Positions 7,238 to 15,083 of a stretch of DNA of 64,000 bases are shown here, piece after piece. The notes under the pieces are model-generated. The model was given only the letters and a program-made list of their open reading frames with translations, made no database searches and was not told where the DNA came from. The stretch comes from 3107 sp965216225 (GTDB lineage: Bacteria; Pseudomonadota; Alphaproteobacteria; Rhodobacterales; Rhodobacteraceae), in the NCBI GenBank assembly GCA_965216225.1, contig CBDCFF010000028.1:1-64000 (forward strand), in the 5' to 3' direction. Within the stretch, counting starts at the first letter, position 1, and each line of letters begins with the position of its first letter. The position numbers and the translations under genes are program-made.

Positions 7238-8754
7238 GCTGTCACCTCCTGAGCGGATGGCGTACCGCCGACCAACTGGTCGTAAGATGACAGGTCGGCC
7301 AGTTGCACCGCGACTTGGGGGAGTGCGTCTTGTGATGGGCTAAACACTGCGCGTAGGGCCGCCATGTCAGGCGGGCGCTTCTGGCGAAGGTCCTCCTCAA
7401 GCTGCGCTGCCAATTCAGCCTCGCAGCCCCGCTCGTGTGCCAGCGCCAGAAGATCGACAACCATGCGACACGCCGCCTTCTCACTGGTCTGCTCCAGCAG
7501 GAATGCGAACATGTTACGGAACGCCCGGCGCGGGAATAGCTGATCCCGATAGACCAGCCCCATCAGCGCCATGGGCTTTTTGCGCAAGGAGTGGATGACG
7601 TGGTGGTAATTGACCACGTGCCCATGGCTCCCGGTGCTCGAGGCTCGTCCGCGTGTCAGCGTTAGCAGGGCAGAGCTTCCCAGGAACAGCTCCAACCGAT
7701 CATCGTAGAGCCGAACCCGCAGCTGATGCCCGATCAACCGGGATGGCACGGTGTAGAACACCTTGCGCAAGGTGAAGCCCCCGGAGGAAGTGACGCGCAA
7801 CGTGATCTCCTCGTAATCCGTGGTCCGCCGCGTCGGCAAAGGTCTGAGGCTCGCACGTTCCGCATCGATACGCTTGGCATTGCGGGCGTTGATCCGGCCC
7901 ACGATCTCGTCGATGAAGCGACGATAATCTTGCAAGCTTTCGAAGTCGCGCGACCCACGCATGACCAGCGCGTCCTCAATGGTGCGCTTCAGATGCCCAT
8001 TGGGGCTCTCGATGGAACCGTTCTCGTGTGCGACGCCCTTGTTGTTGCGCGTCGGCGTCATTCCATAATGGTTGCACAGGGCGTCGAAGCGGTCGGTTAG
8101 ATCGGCCCGGGATGACTTATCCAGGTTCTTGAAGGCCGCCGACAGGCTGTCAGTTCCATGATTGTGTGGCACGCCGCCGAGCGTCCAGAGGGCGTTCTGC
8201 AATCCCTCAGCCAGCGCCACATAGCTTTCGCCGCCCAGCACGACGTGGGCGTGCTGAAACCCGCTATAGGCAAGCCGGAAGTGATACAGTCGATGGCCCA
8301 GTGCCTCACCGGCAATGGTCACACCCAACTTGCCCATGGCGGTGAAATCCGACAGGCCCATTTTGCCCGGTGTGTGGGTCTGCCGGAAAATGACGTCCTG
8401 TTCAGGGCCGTGTTCCGCATTCCAGGCGCGTATCCGTCGCTCCAGAGTCCGTCGGATGCCCGTACCCAGATCAGAATGCCGACGCAGAAGCTCCTCGTAA
8501 ACCGCCACAGGTCGGATCCCCGGTGAGGACCGCAGAAGCGGCACGACCTCCGCATCAAAAATGTCCGCCAGCGGGTCCGGACGCCGCCGGCCGCGAGGGG
8601 CCTTCTTCTGTGATGGTAAAATTGGGTCAGCTTGCAGCCGATAGCCCGTTGCCTGGCTGATCCCCGCCTTGGCAGCGGCAACGGCAACGGAATGGGTCGA
8701 TCTGAGCGTCATGAAGAGCCTCATTTGTTGGTCAGTGACATGACAGCCCGGCAT
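7234..8754 (-). CDS. istA: IS21 IstA transposase
   Basis: The product has an N-terminal helix-turn-helix (THSVAVAAAKAGISQATGYR) and then the integrase core. Catalytic residues are Asp in MGLSDFTAMG, Asp in NHGTDSLSAAF and Glu in NGSIESPNGHLK. A beta-barrel and a basic C terminus follow. The chosen start gives MPGCHVTDQQMR, as in relatives; an upstream ATG at 8781 would add nine residues. At about 506 residues it is full length. It cuts and joins the ends bounded by TG/CA at 6301 and 8938. Confidence 0.93.
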   Translation of the reverse strand: MPGCHVTDQQMRLFMTLRSTHSVAVAAAKAGISQATGYRLQADPILPSQKKAPRGRRRPDPLADIFDAEVVPLLRSSPGIRPVAVYEELLRRHSDLGTGIRRTLERRIRAWNAEHGPEQDVIFRQTHTPGKMGLSDFTAMGKLGVTIAGEALGHRLYHFRLAYSGFQHAHVVLGGESYVALAEGLQNALWTLGGVPHNHGTDSLSAAFKNLDKSSRADLTDRFDALCNHYGMTPTRNNKGVAHENGSIESPNGHLKRTIEDALVMRGSRDFESLQDYRRFIDEIVGRINARNAKRIDAERASLRPLPTRRTTDYEEITLRVTSSGGFTLRKVFYTVPSRLIGHQLRVRLYDDRLELFLGSSALLTLTRGRASSTGSHGHVVNYHHVIHSLRKKPMALMGLVYRDQLFPRRAFRNMFAFLLEQTSEKAACRMVVDLLALAHERGCEAELAAQLEEDLRQKRPPDMAALRAVFSPSQDALPQVAVQLADLSSYDQLVGGTPSAQEVTA

Positions 8755-8829
8755 GAACGATCCCCTTGCACAGAAAATCATTCCTTATCCGAGCCGGCCA
8801 CAACCGTCAGGCCCGCCCCAAAAGGGCAA

Positions 8830-8892
8830 AACGCGTGTGCGGGGCCTCCCCAGTCGGGCTACGCCCTCCCTGCGAGCCCCCGCACACGCGTT
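8830..8892. repeat. Large subterminal hairpin in the IS21 end
   Basis: A perfect 15-bp stem, AACGCGTGTGCGGGG (8830-8844) with its complement at 8878-8892, encloses a 33-nt loop just upstream of istA. It lies next to the internal terminal repeat. There is no T run, so it is not a classical terminator. It could limit read-through into istA or affect its translation. Confidence 0.7.
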
Positions 8893-9654
8893 CTCATCCT
8901 GATTGACGCTGGATTCTCACCTTGTTTGTCGCGCAGCAATCACCGCCCTCTCGTTTGGTCTCAGTTCACAGTGGATCGAAAGGGTGAGCATCCGGTCAAA
9001 CATCTGTCTGGATATCAGGGCCGGGTGCATGCGGAGGGCCATGCCGGTTTCAATGATGTGTTCGGCAAGGATAAAGCCTCGGAAGTGGCCTGCATGGCCC
9101 ATATCAGACGCAAATTTGTCGATGTGTTTACCGCGCAGGGTTCCGCCATCGCCGGGGAGACCATCAAACGGGTCGCACAATTGTATGGCGTGGAGAAAGA
9201 GGTTCGGGGCCAATCACCAGAAGCCCGCGCTGCCCTGCGGCAGGCCAGGGCCAAACCCGTCTTCGATGATTTGGAGGAGTGGCTTCAGGCTCGGCTTCCC
9301 AAAATATCCGGCAAATCGCCTTTGGCAAAGGCCATTCGATATGCCCTGAACCGCATGCCCAAAACACGACCCTGCCTCGACAACGGCTTTCCGGAACTGG
9401 ACAACAACACCGTCGAACGCGCCATGAAGCCCGTCGCCATCGGTCGCAAAAACCGGATGTTCGCCGGTTCACAACGCGGCGGCAATTCCATGGCTATCGC
9501 CTGCTCTCTGATCGAGACAGCAAAGATGAACCGCGGCGATCCCGAGGCGCGGCTCACTTGGGTGCTCACACACGTCGCCGATCACAAAATCAACAGGCTG
9601 GACGAGCTGATGACGTGAAATTATGGGCCGGAAACGTAAGTGGCGGACGCTTAC

Positions 9655-9738
9655 CCATATCCACCTCTGGACACCGTCCTCCATAATCCTTATATCTTTA
9701 CTCGGTATATCTTTACTCGGGTAATTCATGAGGACACG
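9655..9738 (+). promoter_or_regulatory. Leader of sufT-like gene with 15-bp tandem repeat
   Basis: Between the IS66 end and the ATG at 9739 lie 84 bp. They include TATATCTTTACTCGG twice in tandem (9691-9705, 9706-9720) and an AGGA ribosome-binding site seven bases before the ATG. The segment is more AT-rich than its surroundings and may hold the promoter now used by the gene. Confidence 0.5.
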
Positions 9739-10104
9739 ATGCCTGACACGGCAAAAGCCCCGCTGGAGGGCCTCCCCCTTATCAGACCGTCCAGCACGGA
9801 TCATCCGATCTATGATCAGGTGGTCGAGGCCTGCCGCACCGTCTATGATCCCGAAATTCCGGTGAATGTTTACGATCTCGGTCTGATCTACACGATCGAC
9901 ATCGGTGAGGAGAGCGACGTTCGCATCATCATGACCCTGACCGCGCCGGGCTGTCCGGTTGCGGGCGAGATGCCGGGCTGGATTGCCGAGGCCATCGAAC
10001 CTCTGGGGGGGGTGCGGACAGTGGATGTGGAACTGACGTGGGAGCCGCCCTGGGGCATGGACATGATGTCGGATGAGGCGCGGCTGGAACTTGGCTTCAT
10101 GTAG
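9739..10104 (+). CDS. sufT: SUF-system Fe-S assembly protein, MIP18/DUF59 family
   Basis: The 121-residue protein contains YDPEIPVNVYDLGLIYTIDI, the DUF59 core, then the MTLTAPGCPVAGEMP segment with the conserved cysteine, and ends with the family tail WGMDMMSDEARLELGFM. SufT-type proteins help in Fe-S cluster maturation in the cytoplasm and usually sit at the end of a suf operon. Here no other suf gene is visible: the IS66 copy ends 84 bp upstream. Either the operon lies beyond the IS block or this copy has been moved. The start is supported by AGGA at suitable spacing. Confidence 0.88.
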   Translation: MPDTAKAPLEGLPLIRPSSTDHPIYDQVVEACRTVYDPEIPVNVYDLGLIYTIDIGEESDVRIIMTLTAPGCPVAGEMPGWIAEAIEPLGGVRTVDVELTWEPPWGMDMMSDEARLELGFM

Positions 10105-10360
10105 ACGGCAGGCAATACCGCTTTCCCTGTACGATTATCCCCTTTGCATCGGGGGGTATGGCTTTATCTTTCCGCCAGCATCTGTTCGGGACATGATTTC
10201 CCGCCGCAAGGTTCACGCGACCCCGCCATGTGGGGCCGCCCGCTTGATCCGACAACCTTGATCCGGCATGGGGCAGTTCCCTGAGCCTTTGGCGAAAAGG
10301 CGGGGCTTTGCCGGGTCGATGAACTGGCGCGGCGGTCAGGGTGCGGAATGCAGCGCCGGT

Positions 10361-10687
10361 TCACCATGTCCCGCAATCCAGAACCGCCCGAATCAGCGCC
10401 GCATCCCCGGTCATCGTCGCAGGAATCGCCCGACACTCCGTTGCCCGTTCCATGGCAATGGCCGCTTTGGGAAATATCCGGGGCGCACTGGCGGGAAATT
10501 CGAAATTCAGGCGCACCGCTTCGGCCCGTGCGCCTTGATGAAAGACCCGGAATCGACTGCCGTCCACCTCTACCTCATGCGCCTGCGCCCACAACATGGC
10601 CGGGCCGGGCCCGTTGCAGGCGGCGCACAGGACAAGGGCAAGTGCGGCGGCAAGTGTGGCGGCAAGTGGCGGCGGCAAACGGGGCAT
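10361..10687 (-). CDS. Small predicted lipoprotein of unknown function
   Basis: From ATG 10687 the product has a proline- and alanine-rich signal peptide ending in a lipobox, VLCAAC, with Cys at about residue 24. About 85 residues of hydrophilic mature protein follow. Two cysteines later in the sequence (TECRAIP and LDCGTW) could form a disulfide. The start could also be at 10702. It is not recognised as a named family. It lies convergent to sufT and divergent from the FMN reductase, with about 160 bp to the latter. Confidence 0.6.
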   Translation of the reverse strand: MPRLPPPLAATLAAALALVLCAACNGPGPAMLWAQAHEVEVDGSRFRVFHQGARAEAVRLNFEFPASAPRIFPKAAIAMERATECRAIPATMTGDAALIRAVLDCGTW

Positions 10688-10848
10688 CAGCGTTCCCAAC
10701 ATGTGCGCAGGATGGCCGGTCACGGTTAACAGAACCTTATCGCACATCCATGGTGTGCGGAATTTGTGCAGGACCTGTGCGCAGGGTCGCTTGCAGCCGC
10801 CCGCGCTTCCGGCGAACATGGGTCAGACTTGCGCAACAGGATGTTCCA

Positions 10849-11406
10849 ATGGCTGATCCCACTCTTCTCGTCATGTCCGGCTCGCTCCGTCGTGGCGCAT
10901 TCAATCGCAGACTGATGTATGAGGCGGCGCGCCTGTTCGGTGCCGAGCCGGTAATCGCCGACCTCGACCTGCCGCTTTATGATGGCGATGTGGAAGGGGC
11001 CGAAGGCGTTCCGGCGGCGGTTCGGACTCTCGCCGATCAGATCGCGGTGGCCGATGCGGTGGTGATCTCGACGCCGGAATATAACCAGTCTCTCTCCGGC
11101 GTTCTGAAAAACGCGCTGGATTGGGTCAGCCGCACCAGGGGCGCGCCCTGGTCGGACAAGCCTGTGGCGATCATGTCGGCGGCGGCGGGCCGGGCGGGCG
11201 GCGCGCGGGCGCAATATGCGCTGCGGCTTGCCATGACGCCATTTCTGCCGCGCCTTCTGACCGGGCCGGAGATCATGATCGCAGACGCGATGAATGCGTT
11301 CGATACGGGCGGGCGGCTGACGGATGAACGCTATCTGGCGTCGCTGCAAACCCTGATGGACAAGCTGAGAGCCGAGGCGTGCGCCAGGCGGGACCGGCAA
11401 TCCTGA
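10849..11406 (+). CDS. NAD(P)H-dependent FMN reductase
   Basis: The 185-residue flavodoxin-like protein begins MADPTLLVMSGSLRRGAFNR, with the SGSLR phosphate-binding loop for FMN. It also has TPEYNQSLSGVLKNALDW, the signature of the chromate/azo-reductase (NADPH_FMN_red) family. It reduces FMN or quinones in the cytoplasm, but its substrate cannot be assigned. AGGA at 10838-10841 supports the start. It stands apart from the next gene by about 195 bp. Confidence 0.88.
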   Translation: MADPTLLVMSGSLRRGAFNRRLMYEAARLFGAEPVIADLDLPLYDGDVEGAEGVPAAVRTLADQIAVADAVVISTPEYNQSLSGVLKNALDWVSRTRGAPWSDKPVAIMSAAAGRAGGARAQYALRLAMTPFLPRLLTGPEIMIADAMNAFDTGGRLTDERYLASLQTLMDKLRAEACARRDRQS

Positions 11407-11474
11407 TCAGGTCGCCATCTGGACCGCGAAGGCGGGCGAAGGGGACGCTCCCATCCCCGGAACCCTGCGCTCCT

Positions 11475-11506
11475 GTCGGGCCGCCGGGTCGTCGGGCCGC
11501 CGGGTC
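11475..11506. repeat. 16-bp tandem duplication
   Basis: GTCGGGCCGCCGGGTC occurs twice head to tail in the gap between the FMN reductase and the dehydratase. A related GGGGGCAAGG repetition follows at about 11540-11570. No function is evident. Confidence 0.9.
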
Positions 11507-11600
11507 GTCAGAACCTGATGATCGGGGGATGTCGGGGGCTGGGGGCAAGGGGGCCGGGGGCAAGGGGCTTTTCCTTTCCGGGGGGCGCTCCTATGATGCC

Positions 11601-12473
11601 ATGATGCACGAGGCCGCAGGAAGAACGAAAACCCTGTCCTGCCGGATGGACCCGGCCCGCGCCTCGGCGCTGTGCGCAGCGTTGGGATTGCCGTTTCGGG
11701 TGGGCGACGGCGATGCGCTGCCGCCCTTCTTTCACCAGATATATTTCTGGAATCCCCAACCCCCGTCGGCGCTGGGCCGCGACGGCCACACACGGATCGG
11801 GGATTTCGTGCCCGACCTGGGCCTGCCGCGCCGGATGTGGGCGGGGGGCAGGCTGGCATTTCACATGCCGCTTCGCGCCGGGATTGCTGCGGAAAAACGC
11901 TCGGTGATCGAAGAGGTCGCGCGGAAAACGGGCCGTACCGGCGTGCTGGCGCTGGCAAGCATACGCCATGAGATCCGGCAGAATGGGCAACTTTGCCTGA
12001 CAGAACATCAGGATCTCGTCTATCGTGCCGATCATGACCCCGCAGCGCCGCAGCCCGCGCCCCCGGCCGCGCGAAGGGATGAGGAGAGCTGCGATATGGC
12101 CGCCTTCGGCACGACGCTTCTCTTCCACTATTCGGCGCTGACCCTGAACGGCCACCGCATTCATTATGACGAAGATTATTCATGCAACACAGAAGGTTAC
12201 GGCGGGCTTGTGGTGCATGGGCCGTTGCTGGCGCAGCTTCTGATACTGAAGGCGGAGCGGGAATTGGGACCGCTTGCCGGGTTTTCCTTCCGCGCCACCG
12301 CCCCGCTCATGTATCGGGAAGAGGCCGCGTTGTGCCGGAGCGGCAATGACCTTTGGGTACGTGCGCCGGACGGGCGACAGATCATGCGCGCGCGTGGCGC
12401 GGCAGGTGACCGTTCGGTGAAGGAGCCTTGGCGTACTGCCGGTCGTCCCGGTTACGCTGCTGATGCAGCGTAA
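11601..12473 (+). CDS. FAS1-like/MaoC-type acyl dehydratase with IS-derived C terminus
   Basis: This resembles the HTD2/mesaconyl-C4-CoA hydratase family: a first hot-dog domain (PPFFHQIYFWNPQ region) and a second with HYDEDYSCNTEGYGGLVVHG, the active-site segment. Substrate is probably an enoyl- or mesaconyl-type thioester. An IS66 copy entered after codon 268. The native end would have been four more residues (VGHR) and TAA at 15019-15021. The present frame instead runs 22 codons into the IS, so both hot-dog domains are kept and activity may survive. The start is taken at 11601; 11604 and 11643 are alternatives. Confidence 0.8.
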   Translation: MMHEAAGRTKTLSCRMDPARASALCAALGLPFRVGDGDALPPFFHQIYFWNPQPPSALGRDGHTRIGDFVPDLGLPRRMWAGGRLAFHMPLRAGIAAEKRSVIEEVARKTGRTGVLALASIRHEIRQNGQLCLTEHQDLVYRADHDPAAPQPAPPAARRDEESCDMAAFGTTLLFHYSALTLNGHRIHYDEDYSCNTEGYGGLVVHGPLLAQLLILKAERELGPLAGFSFRATAPLMYREEAALCRSGNDLWVRAPDGRQIMRARGAAGDRSVKEPWRTAGRPGYAADAA

Positions 12474-12683
12474 CGCCAGGGCATCAGCTCGTCCAGCCGA
12501 GTGATCTTGTGATCCGCGATGGAGAGTGTCCGATCCTCTGTGTATCTGTGATCTGTACCATGCTTTGGTGACCGTTCGGTGAAGGAGCCTTGGCGTACTG
12601 CCGGTCGTCCCGGTTACGCTGCTGATGCAGCGTAACGCCAGGGCATCAGCTCGTCCAGCCGAGTGATCTTGTGATCCGCGATG
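12405..12683. repeat. 117-bp direct repeat of the IS66 terminus
   Basis: Bases 12405-12521 are identical to 12567-12683, separated by 45 unrelated bases (12522-12566). The unit contains the terminal inverted repeat and the codons for the tnpC C terminus (ITRLDELMPWRYAASAA). Either unit could serve as an element end. The tnpC stop lies in the inner copy. Confidence 0.93.
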
Positions 12684-14131
12684 CGGGCGAGAACCCATGT
12701 GAGCCAGGCTTGTGGATCGACTTTATTAAGCTTTGCCGTTTCGATCAGGGTGTAGGCGATGGCCATGGCTTTGCCACCGCCCTCGGAACCGGCGAACATC
12801 CAATTTTTGCGACCTATGGCGACAGGTTTTATGGCGCGTTCGGCGATGTTGTTGTCCGCTTCCAGAAAGCCATGGTTCAAATAACCGCGTGCCTTTGGCA
12901 AACGACCAAGGGCATAACGGATCGCTTGGGCCAGAGGCGACTTGCCAGATATATTTGGCAACTGCGCGTGTAACCAGGTCTCAAGTTCATCGAAGATCGG
13001 TTTTGCCTTTTCCTGACGGATGGCAACGCGCTCTTCAGACGGTTTGCCACGCGCCTCTTTCTCGACGGCATAGAGTTCCGCGGTCCGGCGGAGGGCTTCT
13101 TCGGCAATCGATGAGCCTTGCGCGGCAAAGATGTCTACAAACTTGCGTCTGACGTGCGCCAAACAAGCCATCTCCTGGGCCTTGTCCTCACCGAATACCC
13201 CGTTGAAGCCGGAATACCCGTCCGCATGGACCCAGCCTTTGTAGCCGGAGAGATGTGAGACGGGATGTTCGCCCTTGCGATCAATCGTGAACTGATACCA
13301 CGCGCAGGGCGGTGATGATCCAGACCATGGTCGTTCATCGCGAACACAGGTCCGGACACGGGCGGTCCTGGTCTTCTTGTTGCCGGGGGCCTGCATTTTA
13401 ACAGGCGTATCATCAGCGAAGATGGCCGCGCCTCGGCGGACCATTCGGCCAATGGTGTCAGCCAGAGGTTCCAGAAGCGCGGTGGAGCCGCCAACCCAAT
13501 TGGTCAGAGTTGATCGATTAAGATCGACGCCTTCACGGGCGTATATTTGCGACTGACGGTAGAGCGGCAGGTGGTCCGCGTATTTGCTGACCAACACGTG
13601 CGCCAGCAGCCCCGGTCCCGGGCGGCCACGTTCGATCGGGCGCGATGGCAGCGGCGATTGGACAATGGCCTCGCAACAGGAACAGGCCATACGCGGACGC
13701 ACGATCCGGTTCACGACAAAACGCCCCGGTTTGTATTCCAACTCCTCGGTCACGTCCTCACCGAGCCTCTTCAACGCCCCACCGCAACGTCGGCAGTCCT
13801 CGCCCGGCGACAAGACCTCTTCGTGCCGGTCCAGATGATCGGGCAAGGGCTTGCGGCTGTGCCGGCGGGCCGGTTTGTCCGTTTCAGGCGTTGGAGCAGG
13901 CGCCGCCTGTTCTCCAGCGGCTTCGGCAATCGCCTCATCTTCCCGGAAGACCAGATTGAGCTGGTAGAGGCTTTCTGATTTCGATCCAAACCGGTGCCGG
14001 TCATGCCCCGCCAGTTGGTGTTGGAGTTGTTCCACCTTCAGGGTCAGCGCCTTGACTTCATCGGCCGGAAGCCGGTTCACTGCCCGCAGTTCCGCAGGAT
14101 CATCCGGGGCTATGTCGAGGTCCTTCAGCAT
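12614..14131 (-). CDS. tnpC: IS66 TnpC transposase
   Basis: The 505-residue protein is complete. It has a leucine-rich N terminus (VKALTLKVEQLQHQL), zinc-ribbon cysteines (CRRCGG and CSCCEA), and the DDE core with Asp in FADDTPVKM, Asp in VHADGYSGF and Glu in DNNIAERAIKPVAIGRKN, then the C-terminal IS66 domain. It is close in sequence to the broken copy 1. The unbroken frame and paired ends suggest function. Confidence 0.95.
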   Translation of the reverse strand: MLKDLDIAPDDPAELRAVNRLPADEVKALTLKVEQLQHQLAGHDRHRFGSKSESLYQLNLVFREDEAIAEAAGEQAAPAPTPETDKPARRHSRKPLPDHLDRHEEVLSPGEDCRRCGGALKRLGEDVTEELEYKPGRFVVNRIVRPRMACSCCEAIVQSPLPSRPIERGRPGPGLLAHVLVSKYADHLPLYRQSQIYAREGVDLNRSTLTNWVGGSTALLEPLADTIGRMVRRGAAIFADDTPVKMQAPGNKKTRTARVRTCVRDERPWSGSSPPCAWYQFTIDRKGEHPVSHLSGYKGWVHADGYSGFNGVFGEDKAQEMACLAHVRRKFVDIFAAQGSSIAEEALRRTAELYAVEKEARGKPSEERVAIRQEKAKPIFDELETWLHAQLPNISGKSPLAQAIRYALGRLPKARGYLNHGFLEADNNIAERAIKPVAIGRKNWMFAGSEGGGKAMAIAYTLIETAKLNKVDPQAWLTWVLARIADHKITRLDELMPWRYAASAA

Positions 14132-14549
14132 CGCCGATCCTATACCGGATCAGCATTCCGGGGTGAACCCCGAAAGCGCGCAAAGCCTCGTATTCATTGA
14201 CCTGTCCTACGCTCAACGGTCTCCAGGTTTTACGGGGCATCCGCCAGTCAATCCCCTCCAACAGCATTGAGAGCTGCGCGGGTGTGACGCTGATCTTGCC
14301 GTCCTTTGCAGCGGGCCAGACAAACCGCCCTTTCTCCAACCGCTTCGAAAACAGGCACGCGCCCTGGCAATCCCACCAGATGATCTTCAACAGATCGCCG
14401 CGCCGACCCCGGAACACGAACAGGTGGCCGGAATACGGGTCTTCGGCCAAAACCTTCTCGGCCTGGGCCGCCAGCGTATTGAACCCTCGCCGCATGTCCG
14501 TGACACCCGCCGACAGCCACACCCGCGTGTTGCTCGGCACCGGGATCAA
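14100..14549 (-). CDS. tnpB: IS66 TnpB, C-terminally extended
   Basis: The protein starts MIPVPSNTRVWLSAGVTDMR and follows the Orf2 family through KTWRPLSVG. At that point copy 1 terminates, but here the frame stays open for about 30 more residues and overlaps the tnpC start by 32 bp. The total is 149 residues against 115 in copy 1. The tail is probably read-through without function, though it couples translation to tnpC. Confidence 0.9.
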   Translation of the reverse strand: MIPVPSNTRVWLSAGVTDMRRGFNTLAAQAEKVLAEDPYSGHLFVFRGRRGDLLKIIWWDCQGACLFSKRLEKGRFVWPAAKDGKISVTPAQLSMLLEGIDWRMPRKTWRPLSVGQVNEYEALRAFGVHPGMLIRYRIGDAEGPRHSPG

Positions 14550-14935
14550 GACATCAGCCCCTTCAGCAGCCGCGCCAGCACATCAGGATCGAACCCACCC
14601 TCGGCGCTGATCCGGTGACCGCCAGCCAACTCAATCTCGATACCGCCACCGAAGGCGACGGGACCGGATGGCTGCGCCGGGACCGGATGTGAAGCAGCCG
14701 GAGAAATCTCAACCGGCAGAAACACGGATGCAGCTACGACCTCGGTGAAATCCGGCGCAAAACGCGGGTCCTTCAGCCATTTGAAGATCAGATTGGCGTT
14801 CATCGCGTAGCGCCGCGCAACCTGAGCCACGGAAACACCCGGCGCGGCAGTCTGCAGGCAGATCGAACGCTTCTCGTCGTCCCACCAAATTCGCTTCTTG
14901 CGACTGCCAGCCATAGAGTGCCTCATGGTGTCCAC
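14546..14935 (-). CDS. tnpA: IS66 TnpA (OrfA)
   Basis: The product is complete, with MAGSRKKRIWWDDEKRS, helix-turn-helix VAQVARRYAMNANLIFKWLK and the conserved end AEGGFDPDVLARLLKGLMS. ATG 14935 lies in a palindrome; ATG 14914 would start at MAGSRKK. It overlaps tnpB by 4 bp. It supplies the sequence reference for the truncated copy 1. Confidence 0.9.
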   Translation of the reverse strand: MDTMRHSMAGSRKKRIWWDDEKRSICLQTAAPGVSVAQVARRYAMNANLIFKWLKDPRFAPDFTEVVAASVFLPVEISPAASHPVPAQPSGPVAFGGGIEIELAGGHRISAEGGFDPDVLARLLKGLMS

Positions 14936-14951
14936 TATCGATGGTGGACAC
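14928..14951. repeat. Palindrome in IS66 leader
   Basis: GTGTCCAC (14928-14935) and GTGGACAC (14944-14951) flank an 8-nt spacer at the start of tnpA. It may sequester the first start codon or act as a protein-binding site for element regulation. Confidence 0.6.
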
Positions 14952-15083
14952 TATCGGCTCCTCCGCCCCCGCGTTAGGTCGGCTTCAACGGACGCTCACC
15001 GCGGCAGTGGGGCATCGGTAACATTTACCGGCTTTCGGGCCGGGTCGCGCCCGATCATGCCGGGTCGCGCCGGGCCTGGTTTC

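Larger units (their letters stand above)
6301..8938 (-). mobile_element. IS21-family element with 6-bp target duplication
   Basis: The left end starts TGTAGCGCGACAATCAAG at 6301 and the right end is the inverted TGCTGCGCGACAAACAAG ending at 8938. ATCACC flanks both sides (6295-6300, 8939-8944), a duplication within the family range. Each end carries further internal copies: GCGTCAATCAGGATGAGAA at 6330-6348 and its exact complement at 8891-8909, as expected of IS21 multiple terminal repeats. istA and istB are intact, so the element may be mobile. It sits in tnpC of IS66 copy 1. Confidence 0.92.
5463..9618 (+). pseudogene. tnpC: IS66 TnpC transposase, interrupted
   Basis: The first part (5463-6212) has the leucine-rich N terminus, the zinc-ribbon cysteines (CPECGG) and the first catalytic Asp (FADDTPLK). 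A tandem 17-bp duplication at 6181-6214 then shifts the frame and gives a stop. IS21 follows at 6301-8938. The rest of the gene (8945-9618) encodes FTVDRKGEHPV, the second Asp region, NNTVERAMKPVAIGRKN with the catalytic Glu, and the family C terminus (NRLDELMT). The two parts are not in register across the TSD either. The gene was probably dead before or soon after IS21 arrived. Confidence 0.85.
4731..9654 (+). mobile_element. IS66-family element, copy 1 (truncated, broken by IS21)
   Basis: tnpA, tnpB and tnpC lie in order on the plus strand. The left end and the first codons of tnpA are lost at the IS110 junction (about 4731). The right terminus is the inverted GTAAGCGTCCGCC ending at 9654, sharing its first bases with the end of IS66 copy 2. 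An IS21-family element lies in tnpC at 6301-8938. tnpC is also damaged by a 17-bp duplication, so the copy is dead. Confidence 0.85.
12406..14999 (-). mobile_element. IS66-family element, copy 2, with 8-bp target duplication
   Basis: The right end reads GTGAGCGTCCGTTGAAGC inward from 14999 and the left end GTGACCGTTCGGTGAAGG inward from 12406. CGCGGCAG flanks both (12398-12405, 15000-15007), the 8-bp duplication diagnostic of IS66. tnpA, tnpB and tnpC are intact on the minus strand, so this copy could be active. It lies in the last codons of the dehydratase gene. Its left end has an internal 117-bp duplication. Confidence 0.95.

Noticed and set aside
8830..8892. Rho-independent terminator in the IS21 end
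   Set aside because: The 15-bp stem has a long loop and no T run on either strand, so a classical terminator is unlikely.
12405..12683. CRISPR-like or attachment-site reading of the 117-bp direct repeat
   Set aside because: There are only two units with one 45-bp spacer, and the unit is the coding end and terminus of IS66. No array and no cas gene are seen.
12180..12698. A minus-strand frame with a repeated peptide (SQDHSAGRADALALRC)
   Set aside because: The repetition comes from the 117-bp DNA repeat of the IS66 end read in a wrong frame; it is not a repeat protein.
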